Shown: positions 56,722 to 64,000, counted from the first letter of the stretch. The stretch: 64,000 nucleotides of DNA from Lichenihabitans sp033947565 (GCF_033947565.1 NZ_JARPVX010000002.1:139026-203025); one strand, 5' to 3'. Numbers and translations: made by a program. The notes: generated by a model not told the origin, from the sequence alone.

Positions 56722-57708
56722 ATGGCTTCGTTCAAGGCCCTCGTGATCGACGCGCCGGGCACCCCACCCAGGCTTGCCATCCGCGAGCTCAATCGCGCCG
56801 CGATGATGCCGGGCGACACGCTGGTGCGGCTCACCCATTCGACCGTCAACTACAAGGACGGCCTCGCCATCACCGGGCGCGGGCCGGTGGTCCGGCAGTT
56901 TCCGATGGTGCCGGGCATCGATTTCAGCGGCATCGTCGAGGCGACCGAGGACCCTCGCCTGAAGCCGGGCGACGCCGTGGTGCTGAACGGTTGGGGCGTC
57001 GGCGAAACCCACTGGGGCGCCTATGCGGAACTGGCCCAAGTGCCCGGCGAATGGCTGATCCCCCTGCCGGTCGCCTTTACGCCCGCTCAGGCCATGGCGA
57101 TCGGCACGGCGGGCTACACCGCGATGCTGGCCGTGATGGCGCTCGAGCGCCATGGCCTCGTGCCCTCGCAAGGACCGATGCTGGTGACAGGTGCTGCGGG
57201 CGGCGTCGGTTCGATGGCGGTGGCGCTGCTGGCGGCGCTCGGCTGGTCGGTCACGGCCTCAACCGGACGAGCCGCCGAAGCGGATTACCTGCGGCGGCTC
57301 GGCGCCACGGCGGTGATCGATCGCGCCGCGCTGGCAGAGCCCGGTAAGCCGCTCGGCACGGAGCGTTGGGCCGGCGGCATCGATTGCGTCGGCGGCCAGA
57401 CGCTCGTGACCTTGTTGTCGCAGATCCGGGCCGAAGGCGCAGTGGCGGCTTGTGGACTTGCGGGCGGCATGGACCTGCCCGGCACGGCGGCGCCTTTCAT
57501 CCTGCGTGGGGTGTCGCTGCTCGGCATCAATTCGGTGTTCGTGCCGCGAGCGGCACGCATCGCCGCCTGGGATCGCCTCGCGCGCGATCTCGATCCGGAC
57601 AAGCTCGCCACCATGACGACGACCGTCGGCTTCGACGACATCGTTGCGACGGCGCAGCGCATCGTCGATGGTGGCGTCCGGGGCCGCGTCGTGGTGGCGC
57701 TGACCTGA
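56722..57708 (+). CDS. acuI: MDR-family quinone oxidoreductase, AcuI/YhdH type (acrylyl-CoA reductase)
   Basis: Zinc-free medium-chain dehydrogenase, 328 aa. The opening FKALVIDAPGTPPRLAIRELNRAAMMPGDTLVRLTHSTVNYKDGLAITGRGPVVRQFPMVPGIDFSG is the YhdH/AcuI signature. The NADPH fold has MLVTGAAGGVGSMAVALLAALGWSVTASTGRA. AcuI reduces acryloyl-CoA to propionyl-CoA in alphaproteobacteria and so removes a toxic intermediate; whether this protein does so is inferred from family. It is convergent with tsaC. Confidence 0.88.
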   Translation: MASFKALVIDAPGTPPRLAIRELNRAAMMPGDTLVRLTHSTVNYKDGLAITGRGPVVRQFPMVPGIDFSGIVEATEDPRLKPGDAVVLNGWGVGETHWGAYAELAQVPGEWLIPLPVAFTPAQAMAIGTAGYTAMLAVMALERHGLVPSQGPMLVTGAAGGVGSMAVALLAALGWSVTASTGRAAEADYLRRLGATAVIDRAALAEPGKPLGTERWAGGIDCVGGQTLVTLLSQIRAEGAVAACGLAGGMDLPGTAAPFILRGVSLLGINSVFVPRAARIAAWDRLARDLDPDKLATMTTTVGFDDIVATAQRIVDGGVRGRVVVALT

Positions 57709-57754
57709 ACCCTGTCCGACTCCGGTCTTCTGGGTGTGTCCGCTCCGGCAGCCT

Positions 57755-58720
57755 TCAGCCGGGTCTCGGCGCGGCGGCGCGGCGCAGGCGGTCGTTGATG
57801 GCGGCGCCGAGACCGTGATCGGGAATGGGCGCGACCGCGATGCCGCTGGCCCCCGCAGCGTCGAGCCGATGCAAGGCGTCGAACAGCCGGGCGGCCGCTT
57901 CGTGCAGATCGCCCGACCGCGACAGATCAAGGTAGGCCACGGCCGAAGCGCCCTCCAGTTGACCGCCGAAATCGAGCACAGCTTCATGGCGCGCGATCGG
58001 CCCCGCCCGCAACCGCACCGGGAGCCGTGGCGCGTAATGCGACGCCATCATGCCGGGCGCCTTCAACACAGCGTCGTCCTGACCCGAGGCCAGCCGCATG
58101 CCGAGACAGGCCTCGATGGCTTCCGTCGGAATGCCGCCGGGCCGCAACAGCACGCAATGCCCCTCAAGGCATCCGACGATGGTCGATTCCACCCCGACCG
58201 CCGCGTCGCCACCATCCAGCACAGCATCGATTCGTCCGTCGAGGTCGGCCAGCACATGGGCCGCACGCGTCGGGCTGATGCGCCCCGAGCGATTGGCCGA
58301 GGGAGCCACGACCGGCCGGTCGACCGCCTCCAACAGCGCCCGCGCGATCGGATGGGCCGGAACCCGCAAGCCGACGCTGTCGAGCCCGGCCCGCGCGAGA
58401 GCGCAAATACTCCCGCCGGTTCGCACCGGCACCACCAACGTCAACGGTCCGGGCCAGAACGCTTCCGCGAGAGCCGCCGCGGCAGCGTTGAAGACCCCCT
58501 CGCGCCACGCGGCCTCGATCGTCGGCACATGGGCGATCAGGGGATTGAAACGCGGTCGACCCTTCGCCTCATAAAGGCGCGCCACCGCTTCGGCGTCGCG
58601 CGCGTCGGCGCCGAGGCCGTAAACCGTCTCGGTCGGGAAGGCGACGAGGTTCCCGCCGCGAAGCAGCGCCGCCGCGGTTGCGATGGTCTCCGGCCCGGCC
58701 GCCAACCGTTGCGTGTCCAT
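57755..58720 (-). CDS. tsaC: L-threonylcarbamoyladenylate synthase (Sua5/YrdC/YwlC)
   Basis: Makes threonylcarbamoyl-AMP from Thr, bicarbonate and ATP for the t6A37 modification of ANN-decoding tRNAs. It is 321 aa, the long form: YrdC domain with LLRGGNLVAFPTETVYGLGADA, YEAKGRPRFNPLIAHV and a substrate pocket with GLRVPAHPIARALLEAVDRPVVAPSANRSGRISPT. A C-terminal Sua5 domain follows (LKAPGMMASHYAPRLPVRL, the linker that caps the active site). Convergent with acuI and divergent from the acyl-CoA dehydrogenase. Confidence 0.95.
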   Translation of the reverse strand: MDTQRLAAGPETIATAAALLRGGNLVAFPTETVYGLGADARDAEAVARLYEAKGRPRFNPLIAHVPTIEAAWREGVFNAAAAALAEAFWPGPLTLVVPVRTGGSICALARAGLDSVGLRVPAHPIARALLEAVDRPVVAPSANRSGRISPTRAAHVLADLDGRIDAVLDGGDAAVGVESTIVGCLEGHCVLLRPGGIPTEAIEACLGMRLASGQDDAVLKAPGMMASHYAPRLPVRLRAGPIARHEAVLDFGGQLEGASAVAYLDLSRSGDLHEAAARLFDALHRLDAAGASGIAVAPIPDHGLGAAINDRLRRAAAPRPG

Positions 58721-58796
58721 CCCGGTCGAGTCTCCGTCCCATCGCGCTGCCGGCCAGAAACGCTAAGATGGGCCACGACGCAAACGAGGATCCGGC

Positions 58797-60548
58797 TTGA
58801 CCTACCGCGCCCCGCAATCCGATCTGCTGGCCACCATGGCCTATGCCCGCATGGCCAATGGCCTGCCCGACGACCGCGAGGACGCCGCACCGGTGCTGGC
58901 GCAAGCGGCGCAGTTTGCCGAGGGCGTGTTGGCGCCCCTCGATCGCGTCGGCGACCGCCATGGCGTCACCCTCGATCACACGGGCGTGCATGTCGCGCCG
59001 GGATGGGCCGGTGCCTACCGCGCCTGGATCGACGGCGGCTGGAACGGTCTGGCGGCGCCCGAAGCGGCGGGCGGCTCGGGGCTGTCGCACAGCTTGAATG
59101 CCGCTTGCTTCGAGATCTGGTCGGGCGCCAACTTGTCCTTTGCGCTGGCCGGGCTGCTCACCGCTGGCGCCATCGAGGCGCTCGACCGGCATGGGTCGCC
59201 GGAGTTGCGCCGCCTTTACCTGCCGCGATTGGTGTCGGGCGCCTGGCCCGGCACCATGAACCTGACCGAGCCGCAGGCCGGCTCCGATCTCGGCGCCTTG
59301 CGCTGCCGGGCCGAACGGGCTGACGACGGCACCTACCGGCTGTTCGGGCAGAAGATCTACATCACCTATGGCGACCACGACATGGCGGAGAACATCCTCC
59401 ATCTGGTTCTGGCCCGTCTGCCCGATGCGCCGCCCGGAACCCGCGGTTTGTCGCTGTTCCTGGTGCCGAAGCGCCTGCTCGGCCCCGAAGGCGAGGCGGG
59501 TGCCGCGAACGATCTGCGCTGCATCGGTCTCGAGGCCAAGCTCGGCCAGCATGGTGCGCCCACCTGCACCATGGTGTTCGGCGACCGGACTGGCGCCGTG
59601 GGCCATCTGATCGGCACGGAACACAAGGGCCTCGCCTGCATGTTCACGATGATGAACAACGCCCGGCTGTCGGTCGGGCTCGAGGGGGTGGCGGCGGCCG
59701 AGCACGCCACCCAGAAGGCCGTAGCCCATGCGCGGGCGCGCCGTCAGGGCCGCGACGGCGGGTCCGGGCCCGGCATGGCGCCGATCATCCGGCATCCGGA
59801 TGTCGGCCGCATGCTGCTCATCATGAAAAGCGCCACGGCGGCGGCGCGTTGCCTTTGCGCCCTGACGGCCGCGGCCCTCGATGCGGCGGAGCCCGACAGC
59901 GAAGCCGGGCGCCAGGCCGCCCACAGGGCCGCCCTGCTGACCCCGGTCGCCAAGGCCTGGTCGACCGACCTCGCCAACGAGATCGCCTCGCTGGGCATCC
60001 AGGTGCATGGCGGCTCGGGCTATATCGAGGCCACTGGCGCTGCCCAGATCGCTCGCGATATCCGGATCGCGGCCATCTACGAGGGCACCAACGGCATCCA
60101 GGCCATCGACCTCGTCAGCCGCAAGCTGTCGCTCGACGGCGGCGCCGCCGTGTCCCGTGAACTTGCCGGGATGCGGGCGATCGTCACGCAACTGGCCACC
60201 TGCCCCGATCCTGGGCTGGTGGTCGCAGGCGCGTCGCTGGGCCAAGCCGTCGATGAGCTAGAGCGCTGCGTGGCCTGGCTCGGCCGCCTCGCCCCCGACC
60301 GGTCGAGCGAAGCCCTGGCGGTCGCGACGCCGTTCCTGCGCCTGTTCGGCATCGCCTGCGGCGGCACGGCCCTGGCCGGCCTCGCGTTTTCGTCGTCCTG
60401 CGAGGCCGCGGCCCGGGCCGTCGCGCTGACCCGGGCCTTTGCCGCCTTCCTGGCCCCCGAAGCCATCGGGCTCGGCCGCATCATTCGCCACGGCGGCGCG
60501 ATGTTGGGCGACAATCCGGAAGCTTGGCTCGGCGCCTTGACCGATTAG
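58797..60548 (+). CDS. Acyl-CoA dehydrogenase (long, FadE5-like form)
   Basis: Flavoenzyme that introduces the 2,3-double bond in fatty acyl-CoA, 583 aa, with the extra N- and C-terminal domains of the large bacterial form. The core shows TMNLTEPQAGSDLGALRCRAE, IYITYGDHDMAENI, LEGVAAAEHATQKAVAHARAR and IQVHGGSGYIEATGAAQIARDIRIAAIYEGTNGIQAIDLVSRKL, where the Glu in YEGTNGIQ is the catalytic base. The start is TTG at 58797 with GAGG at 7 bp; an internal ATG at 58836 is possible. The chain-length preference is unknown. Confidence 0.92.
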   Translation: MTYRAPQSDLLATMAYARMANGLPDDREDAAPVLAQAAQFAEGVLAPLDRVGDRHGVTLDHTGVHVAPGWAGAYRAWIDGGWNGLAAPEAAGGSGLSHSLNAACFEIWSGANLSFALAGLLTAGAIEALDRHGSPELRRLYLPRLVSGAWPGTMNLTEPQAGSDLGALRCRAERADDGTYRLFGQKIYITYGDHDMAENILHLVLARLPDAPPGTRGLSLFLVPKRLLGPEGEAGAANDLRCIGLEAKLGQHGAPTCTMVFGDRTGAVGHLIGTEHKGLACMFTMMNNARLSVGLEGVAAAEHATQKAVAHARARRQGRDGGSGPGMAPIIRHPDVGRMLLIMKSATAAARCLCALTAAALDAAEPDSEAGRQAAHRAALLTPVAKAWSTDLANEIASLGIQVHGGSGYIEATGAAQIARDIRIAAIYEGTNGIQAIDLVSRKLSLDGGAAVSRELAGMRAIVTQLATCPDPGLVVAGASLGQAVDELERCVAWLGRLAPDRSSEALAVATPFLRLFGIACGGTALAGLAFSSSCEAAARAVALTRAFAAFLAPEAIGLGRIIRHGGAMLGDNPEAWLGALTD

Positions 60549-60649
60549 CCTTTTGTCTTGCTCCGCCGCGGTCCTTACGAGTCTTGCCTGATCGGCCCCG
60601 ACTGGCTAACCTGGACTTTGCTGGCTTCGGTCTTCCGCGGCCGGCGTGC

Positions 60650-60726
60650 GCGCTCGTAGCTCAGCTGGATAGAGTACCAGACTTCGAATCTGGGTGTCGG
60701 GAGTTCGAATCTCTCCGAGCGCGCCA
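60650..60726 (+). tRNA. tRNA-Arg (anticodon UCG)
   Basis: Cloverleaf: GCGCTCG pairs with CGAGCGC, the D-arm is GCTCAGCTGGATAGAGT, the stem CCAGA/TCTGG closes loop CTTCGAA, the T-arm has GAGTTCGAATCTC, and CCA is encoded. The anticodon TCG is at 60684-60686. Its 3' end is the probable integration site of the element that follows. Confidence 0.97.
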
Positions 60727-60764
60727 TTATTTACAACGACTTAGTGGTTTGTAATGGGCGATGG

Positions 60765-60803
60765 GGTCACTGGCTTTATTTGCCAGTGACCACTCAGTGA
60801 CCA
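60765..60803. repeat. Inverted repeat and overlapping 9-bp direct repeat beside the tRNA
   Basis: GGTCACTGGC (60765-60774) and GCCAGTGACC (60782-60791) form a perfect 10-bp inverted repeat around TTTATTT. The right arm contains CAGTGACCA (60784-60792), repeated directly at 60795-60803, an 11-bp period or about one helical turn. It lies 38 bp after the tRNA. It could be a terminator hairpin for the tRNA or DUF927 gene, or arm-type binding sites for an integrase or excisionase. Confidence 0.75.
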
Positions 60804-60824
60804 GAGTGTCGGGACACCTCGGGA

Positions 60825-62609
60825 CTACCGCCAGCGTTCAAGTGCTTCCACACTGATCAAGAGATAACGCCGTTTGACGCAGCGCTCGCCGTCGATCCAG
60901 CAGGCGCGCTTAATCTGGGTCGTGTTGCGGTCGCCCTGTCCTCCTCGGACAAGCCGGAGTTCAGAAAGCAGGGCGTCGAACGCGCGACGGGTGTCAACCG
61001 TGCCAGTGAGCTTGGTCAGCATGTCGTCTCGAACGGCGATGACATCCTCGTCACGGTAGCTATAGCGCAATCCCATCGTCTCCGTGCCGAAATGCGCTTC
61101 AGCTTTGGTATCGACGCTCAAATACAACCTTGGGTTGTTAAAGTCGTTTGCGATCTTGCGTACCAGAGCCTTTGCAGAGTCGGCCGGTGTCCCGCTGTTG
61201 TCCTTGTGGCGAGCGTAGGCAGTTTTCATGATGCGCATGGGCCAGTGCTGCGGCCATTCCAGCAGCCCTGCATCAACGGCGACTCGGCCGGCGGCCATCA
61301 ATATCCCGAACTTCTCTGCCACCCGTCGATCCCAACTATCGCCGGCTGGGCATACTTCCTGAACGAACTCGTCCCGGTACCTAAGCAATTCCTTGGTTCG
61401 ATCAGCCTCCTGCAGGTATGCGATCCAGGCCGGGAACAGCGTGCCGTAGGTGGCGGCCAGCCCGCTTTTGAGACGCCGTGCCGACCGATGAGCTGCGAGC
61501 TGGCGACGCCATCCTTGTGCCTTGAGGCGGTCGAAGATGCCGCCGGAGGCCCTGTTGGGCACCGGGATGTCTATGGCGCGCGCGATCTCGCCTTGGCTCA
61601 TCGTATGCCCGAGTTCGGCGGCAATCTGGGGCAACGGTTTGGGACTGCTGCTCAGGGCGAAGGTGCTCCAGCGATGAGCCGGTAGCCCACCATCCTTCGC
61701 GATCTGGGCGATACTTTTCGGTTGACCCTCAGGTATCGCCTGAGTGGCCGCGCACAGATCCGTTCTCCGCTTGCTTGTAGGTCCGATGCACTTTTCGAAA
61801 TCGTCCAGCACCAGAAGGACGTCGTTATGTTGGGCCAGGTCCTCGACAAGGCCCCGAGGTGTGAAGTTCCAGGATGAGAAGCCATCTGGGTGCCCGACGA
61901 CGCTGGATGCTACCCGCGCACACTCGGTTCGCCCCGTGCCGCTCTCACCCGACAGATTAAACGTAGCCGTTTCCGCGGCCATGGGCTTGTGATCGCCCCC
62001 CGCTTCGCTCAGGGCTGCCGCATACCCCGGTAGGGGAGCCGCCAAAGCTTCGCAGACAGCGAAGGACAAGTACGTCGAACGGCTACACAGCTTCCCCACA
62101 CTGCTGTTCCAGTCGGTGAGGAACCTCTTGTGTCGCCCTGCCAAGCCTACCTGCGGGTCTTCAGGGGACTTCTTCCAGCGAAAGCGGCCTTTGGCGGCGC
62201 CCAGCATGCGCTCAGGGAGCACAAAAGCATCAACGCCGCGAAAGCCGGTTCGCTCGGTGAGGATGACCTCGAGAGCGTTTTCGGCACGCTGGATGATCGC
62301 TGCTGAGCTGGTGCCCTGATCAAGGAGCGCACCCTGCGCTCTCAACTCGAGGCCGACAGTTTTTTCCGACACCTTCTCGGCTGGAATCCGCCGTGTTTCC
62401 CTTTGACCACTTGGGGCCATGAAGCTGAGCTCGAGGTACCGATCCCGCGTGAGCTCATCTCGCAGATAGGAAGCCGAAACATGATGGTCCGACGCAGCCG
62501 CCTCATGGTGCGTTGATCGCCCCTGAGGCACACTATTGATCGCAGGATTCCGGCGACAAGGGGTCATCTTGGGTGACCGCCGTAATCGCACTGACTTAGT
62601 TTTAGACAT
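60825..62609 (-). CDS. DUF927-family ATPase with altered Walker A motif
   Basis: A 594-aa protein. Its first 60 residues are basic. The middle matches the DUF927 plan: YLRDELTRDRYLELSFMAPSGQ, RRIPAEKVSEKTVGLELRAQGALL, LSGESGTGRTECARVASSVVGHPDG, LVEDLAQHNDVLLVLDDFEKC (Walker B) and LPAHRWSTFALSSSPKPL. Such proteins are helicase-like ATPases of phage and plasmid replication modules, often fused to a primase, which is absent here. The Walker A Lys is Arg (R227). The C-terminal 200 residues are helical and end in a winged-helix-like part. The second of two adjacent ATGs fits the AAGGAG site 7 bp upstream. Substrate unknown. Confidence 0.8.
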   Translation of the reverse strand: MSKTKSVRLRRSPKMTPCRRNPAINSVPQGRSTHHEAAASDHHVSASYLRDELTRDRYLELSFMAPSGQRETRRIPAEKVSEKTVGLELRAQGALLDQGTSSAAIIQRAENALEVILTERTGFRGVDAFVLPERMLGAAKGRFRWKKSPEDPQVGLAGRHKRFLTDWNSSVGKLCSRSTYLSFAVCEALAAPLPGYAAALSEAGGDHKPMAAETATFNLSGESGTGRTECARVASSVVGHPDGFSSWNFTPRGLVEDLAQHNDVLLVLDDFEKCIGPTSKRRTDLCAATQAIPEGQPKSIAQIAKDGGLPAHRWSTFALSSSPKPLPQIAAELGHTMSQGEIARAIDIPVPNRASGGIFDRLKAQGWRRQLAAHRSARRLKSGLAATYGTLFPAWIAYLQEADRTKELLRYRDEFVQEVCPAGDSWDRRVAEKFGILMAAGRVAVDAGLLEWPQHWPMRIMKTAYARHKDNSGTPADSAKALVRKIANDFNNPRLYLSVDTKAEAHFGTETMGLRYSYRDEDVIAVRDDMLTKLTGTVDTRRAFDALLSELRLVRGGQGDRNTTQIKRACWIDGERCVKRRYLLISVEALERWR

Positions 62610-62632
62610 CATTGATCTCCTTGAATTGGATT

Positions 62633-62659
62633 GCCTCACGAGCCTCACGTGCCTCACGT
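62633..62659. repeat. Three tandem 9-bp repeats upstream of the DUF927 gene
   Basis: GCCTCACGA, GCCTCACGT and GCCTCACGT in direct tandem, starting 24 bp upstream of the DUF927 ATG, in the 172-bp gap after the Rep-like gene. A further GCCTCACG is at 63893-63900. Such arrays can be iterons of an origin or operator sites. Confidence 0.75.
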
Positions 62660-62781
62660 GTTTGAAAGGGGGGGCATGCGCGAAATCAGCGATGCTGATC
62701 AGCCGCAAAATGCTCGATGCAGTTAAGTCGTTTTCCGGTGCTGTTTCCTCGGGAATTCTCCCCTGATCGGCTGGCAACGGC

Positions 62782-63618
62782 CTACCAGGCATCGATGGGT
62801 CGGATCTCAGTTCGTCGCCCGCGGTGGTGTAGTTGTGCCCGGGCCGCAAAAAGCCGACGGCTGATGCCGAGATCGTCGAGGTGGAGGTTTAATTCGAGTC
62901 GTTCGGCTGATCGCAAGCGCTGCTGCTCGGTGTTGCGACAGAACCTTAACTTTCCACTTTTCGGATCGAAGCGTTCCCCGTCGTCGACCCCGACCCGCCG
63001 GTAGGCGCTCACCTTCAGGGTGTAGAAGGGCGCATTCCAGCGCCCGTCCCATGGCTTCACCTTCACTGGTCGCGGTACTGCGTCGTTAGCCGAGAAGCGC
63101 CGCGATAGTTCATGGCGCAACCTCGGGATGTCGTCGGCAGCACCAATGAGGTACAGGTGGGGCAACCAGTGTGGATCGTATCGCTCGCTCTTGTGTTCGT
63201 TCAGACTGTAGTCGAAACCCCCAGCCATCCAATCGAACGGCAACCCGACAAGCGCCCGTTTGAGCCGGCGCACCATGTTGGCGTGGTCGATTTCCCGCAG
63301 GCTTCCGACTGGGATCATCGAGCCCGTCGGGACGATCGTCGCCGCGAACGGGGTCCCGGCCGACCTAGCCGCCTGCCGCGCCAGCGCTTTCGCATGCCGC
63401 ACTTGGCTTTGTCCCACGCATGCAGGACAGGCCCCCGAGCGGCATCGCGTCAGCGGCCGGCACGCTTCTAGGCATTCGGCGAGGCGGTCAGAGTCCCACG
63501 ACCCGCCCTTCTTCCGTAGCCATGCAGCCTTTTCGCGCCGCTCGACGGCGAGCGCGGCCCCGTGCGGCGGCGCCCCTTCGCCGCACAGGTATTCCCACGT
63601 TGTCCCTAGAGCTTTCAT
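62782..63618 (-). CDS. Replication-initiator-like protein with zinc cluster and HUH-like motif
   Basis: A 278-aa basic protein. Cys 49, 53, 59, 64 and 67 (EACRPLTRCRSGACPACVG) form a zinc-finger-like cluster of the kind seen before the catalytic core in some alphaproteobacterial Rep-like proteins. Further on DPHWLPHLYLIGA (H150, H154) recalls the HPHLHVL motif of rolling-circle Rep enzymes, but with Tyr in place of the second His. FYTLKVSAYRRVG could hold a catalytic Tyr. I chose ATG 63618, overlapping the HTH stop as ATGA; a GTG two codons earlier also exists. The Rep assignment is inference. Confidence 0.65.
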   Translation of the reverse strand: MKALGTTWEYLCGEGAPPHGAALAVERREKAAWLRKKGGSWDSDRLAECLEACRPLTRCRSGACPACVGQSQVRHAKALARQAARSAGTPFAATIVPTGSMIPVGSLREIDHANMVRRLKRALVGLPFDWMAGGFDYSLNEHKSERYDPHWLPHLYLIGAADDIPRLRHELSRRFSANDAVPRPVKVKPWDGRWNAPFYTLKVSAYRRVGVDDGERFDPKSGKLRFCRNTEQQRLRSAERLELNLHLDDLGISRRLFAARAQLHHRGRRTEIRPIDAW

Positions 63619-63887
63619 TGGCACGGCCCGGCCTCACTCGGTCGCGAGGTCGAACTCACCGTGTTGGCCGCCTCGTAGGCGACGACGGTCGCCATCGCGT
63701 AGCGGACCGCTCTACCGAGGCGAACGAAGGGCACCCCGACCCCTAGCACACGGTTGTTGCGCAGGGTCTTCGGGCTGATACCCCAGCGCTGGGCCAGTTC
63801 CACGTCGGTCAGGAAGACAGCGCCCTCCAGGGCGCTGTCAGAGTTCTTAGCCAAGGCTGTGTGGCCAGCCAGCGGTTCAGTGGCCAT
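63615..63887 (-). CDS. AlpA/excisionase-like helix-turn-helix protein
   Basis: A 90-aa protein with one winged HTH of the MerR/AlpA/Xis superfamily: VFLTDVELAQRWGISPKTLRNNRVLGVGVPFVRLGRAVRYAMATVVAYEAAN. The recognition helix is SPKTLRNNR and the wing VPFVRLGRAVRY. Proteins of this type are regulators or excision factors on integrated elements. ATG 63887 is chosen because HTH homology starts soon after and it overlaps the stop of the frame before it. It is translationally coupled to the Rep-like gene. Confidence 0.85.
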   Translation of the reverse strand: MATEPLAGHTALAKNSDSALEGAVFLTDVELAQRWGISPKTLRNNRVLGVGVPFVRLGRAVRYAMATVVAYEAANTVSSTSRPSEAGPCQ

Positions 63888-64000
63888 TACGGGCCTCACG
63901 CACCTTACGGAGCTCATTGAGGTCGGCGCGCAGCCGCTGCAGGTGTGTAAAATCGCTCGCAATAGTGACCCCCTGAGGGGGTAATTTCGCGGCCAATGCC
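63877..64000 (-). CDS. C-terminal fragment of an unknown element gene
   Basis: An open frame entering from the right edge and ending TGA at 63879-63877. The visible 40 residues end DFTHLQRLRADLNELRKVREARNGH, a charged helix likely to form a coiled coil. It overlaps the HTH start by 11 bp, as in the tightly packed genes downstream. The 5' part is outside the window, so identity is unknown. Confidence 0.55.
   Translation of the reverse strand, partial: ALAAKLPPQGVTIASDFTHLQRLRADLNELRKVREARNGH

Larger units (their letters stand above)
60727..64000. mobile_element. tRNA-Arg-associated integrated element (left end; continues past window)
   Basis: Directly after the tRNA CCA the sequence changes: lower G+C, repeats in place of genes for 100 bp, then four leftward frames for an AlpA-like HTH protein, a replication-initiator-like protein and a DUF927 ATPase, plus a fragment. 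These are classes found on plasmids, phage satellites and integrated elements. Integrases commonly use tRNA 3' ends as attB, leaving the tRNA intact at one end, as seen here. No integrase and no second copy of the tRNA tail are in view; both would be expected to the right. Confidence 0.75.

Noticed and set aside
62609..62849. N-terminal extension of the DUF927 protein up to 62849
   Set aside because: The extension would read through the tandem 9-mers and part of the Rep-like gene. The AAGGAG site lies just before the ATG pair at 62612/62609.
60727..64000. Integrase gene of the tRNA-Arg element
   Set aside because: I looked for tyrosine-recombinase motifs (R...HxxR...Y) on both strands and saw none. 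It must lie to the right if it exists.

Overview
The window is high-G+C alphaproteobacterial chromosome, most likely from Hyphomicrobiales (Rhizobiales), in the Methylobacterium/Beijerinckiaceae/Bradyrhizobium neighbourhood. I base this on gene content and protein style: an ExoR homologue, a PopZ-type DUF2497 protein beside valS, a livHMGF operon with an extra small membrane gene, choXWV, and a zapA/DUF4164 pair. I cannot name the genus. About 60.7 kb is ordinary, densely packed core genome. The last 3.3 kb, after a tRNA-Arg gene, is an accessory element that runs off the right edge.

Layout. 1-7 kb: a TRAP-type solute-binding protein (partial), the Mrp/ApbC Fe-S carrier, clpA and clpS, and a SPOR-tailed D,D-carboxypeptidase. 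7-9 kb: a J-domain membrane protein, a CAU tRNA and ccdA. 9-14.6 kb: a branched-chain amino acid ABC transporter (livK, then livHMGF with a small membrane gene). 14.8-18 kb: purB, pncA and a DHH phosphoesterase. 18-25.4 kb: reductive pyrimidine breakdown, with dihydropyrimidinase, an amidohydrolase of the ureidopropionase/carbamoylase family, PreA and PreT, and a divergent TetR regulator. Two near-identical TGACC-N4-GGTCA palindromes lie in front of the two catabolic operons and look like its operators. 25.6-30.5 kb: mtnA, an ABC exporter, an MFS transporter and a PRC-barrel protein. 30.7-35 kb: nucleotide-sugar genes for a surface polysaccharide. 35.4-38.7 kb: tRNA-Thr and the choline importer choXWV. 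38.7-42.8 kb: a GNAT enzyme, an OmpA-like/MotA-like channel pair, suhB, zapA and DUF4164. 43-48.3 kb: gap, pgk, a UbiH-type hydroxylase, an LpxL-type acyltransferase and xthA. 48.3-56.6 kb: exoR, valS, a popZ-like gene, tolC, pcm and a small secreted protein. 56.7-60.5 kb: an AcuI-type reductase, tsaC/sua5 and an acyl-CoA dehydrogenase.

Accessory element, 60.7 kb to the right edge. Immediately after the CCA of tRNA-Arg(UCG) there is a perfect inverted repeat, a 9-bp direct repeat and a set of leftward genes: a fragment, an AlpA-like helix-turn-helix protein, a zinc-cluster protein with a degenerate HUH-like motif, and a DUF927 ATPase whose Walker A lysine is an arginine. No integrase is visible. 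It looks like one end of a tRNA-integrated plasmid-like or satellite element with its own replication module, and it is the most novel part of the window.

Genes I judged to be opposite-strand shadows are left out. Where I chose an internal start codon, the entry says why.
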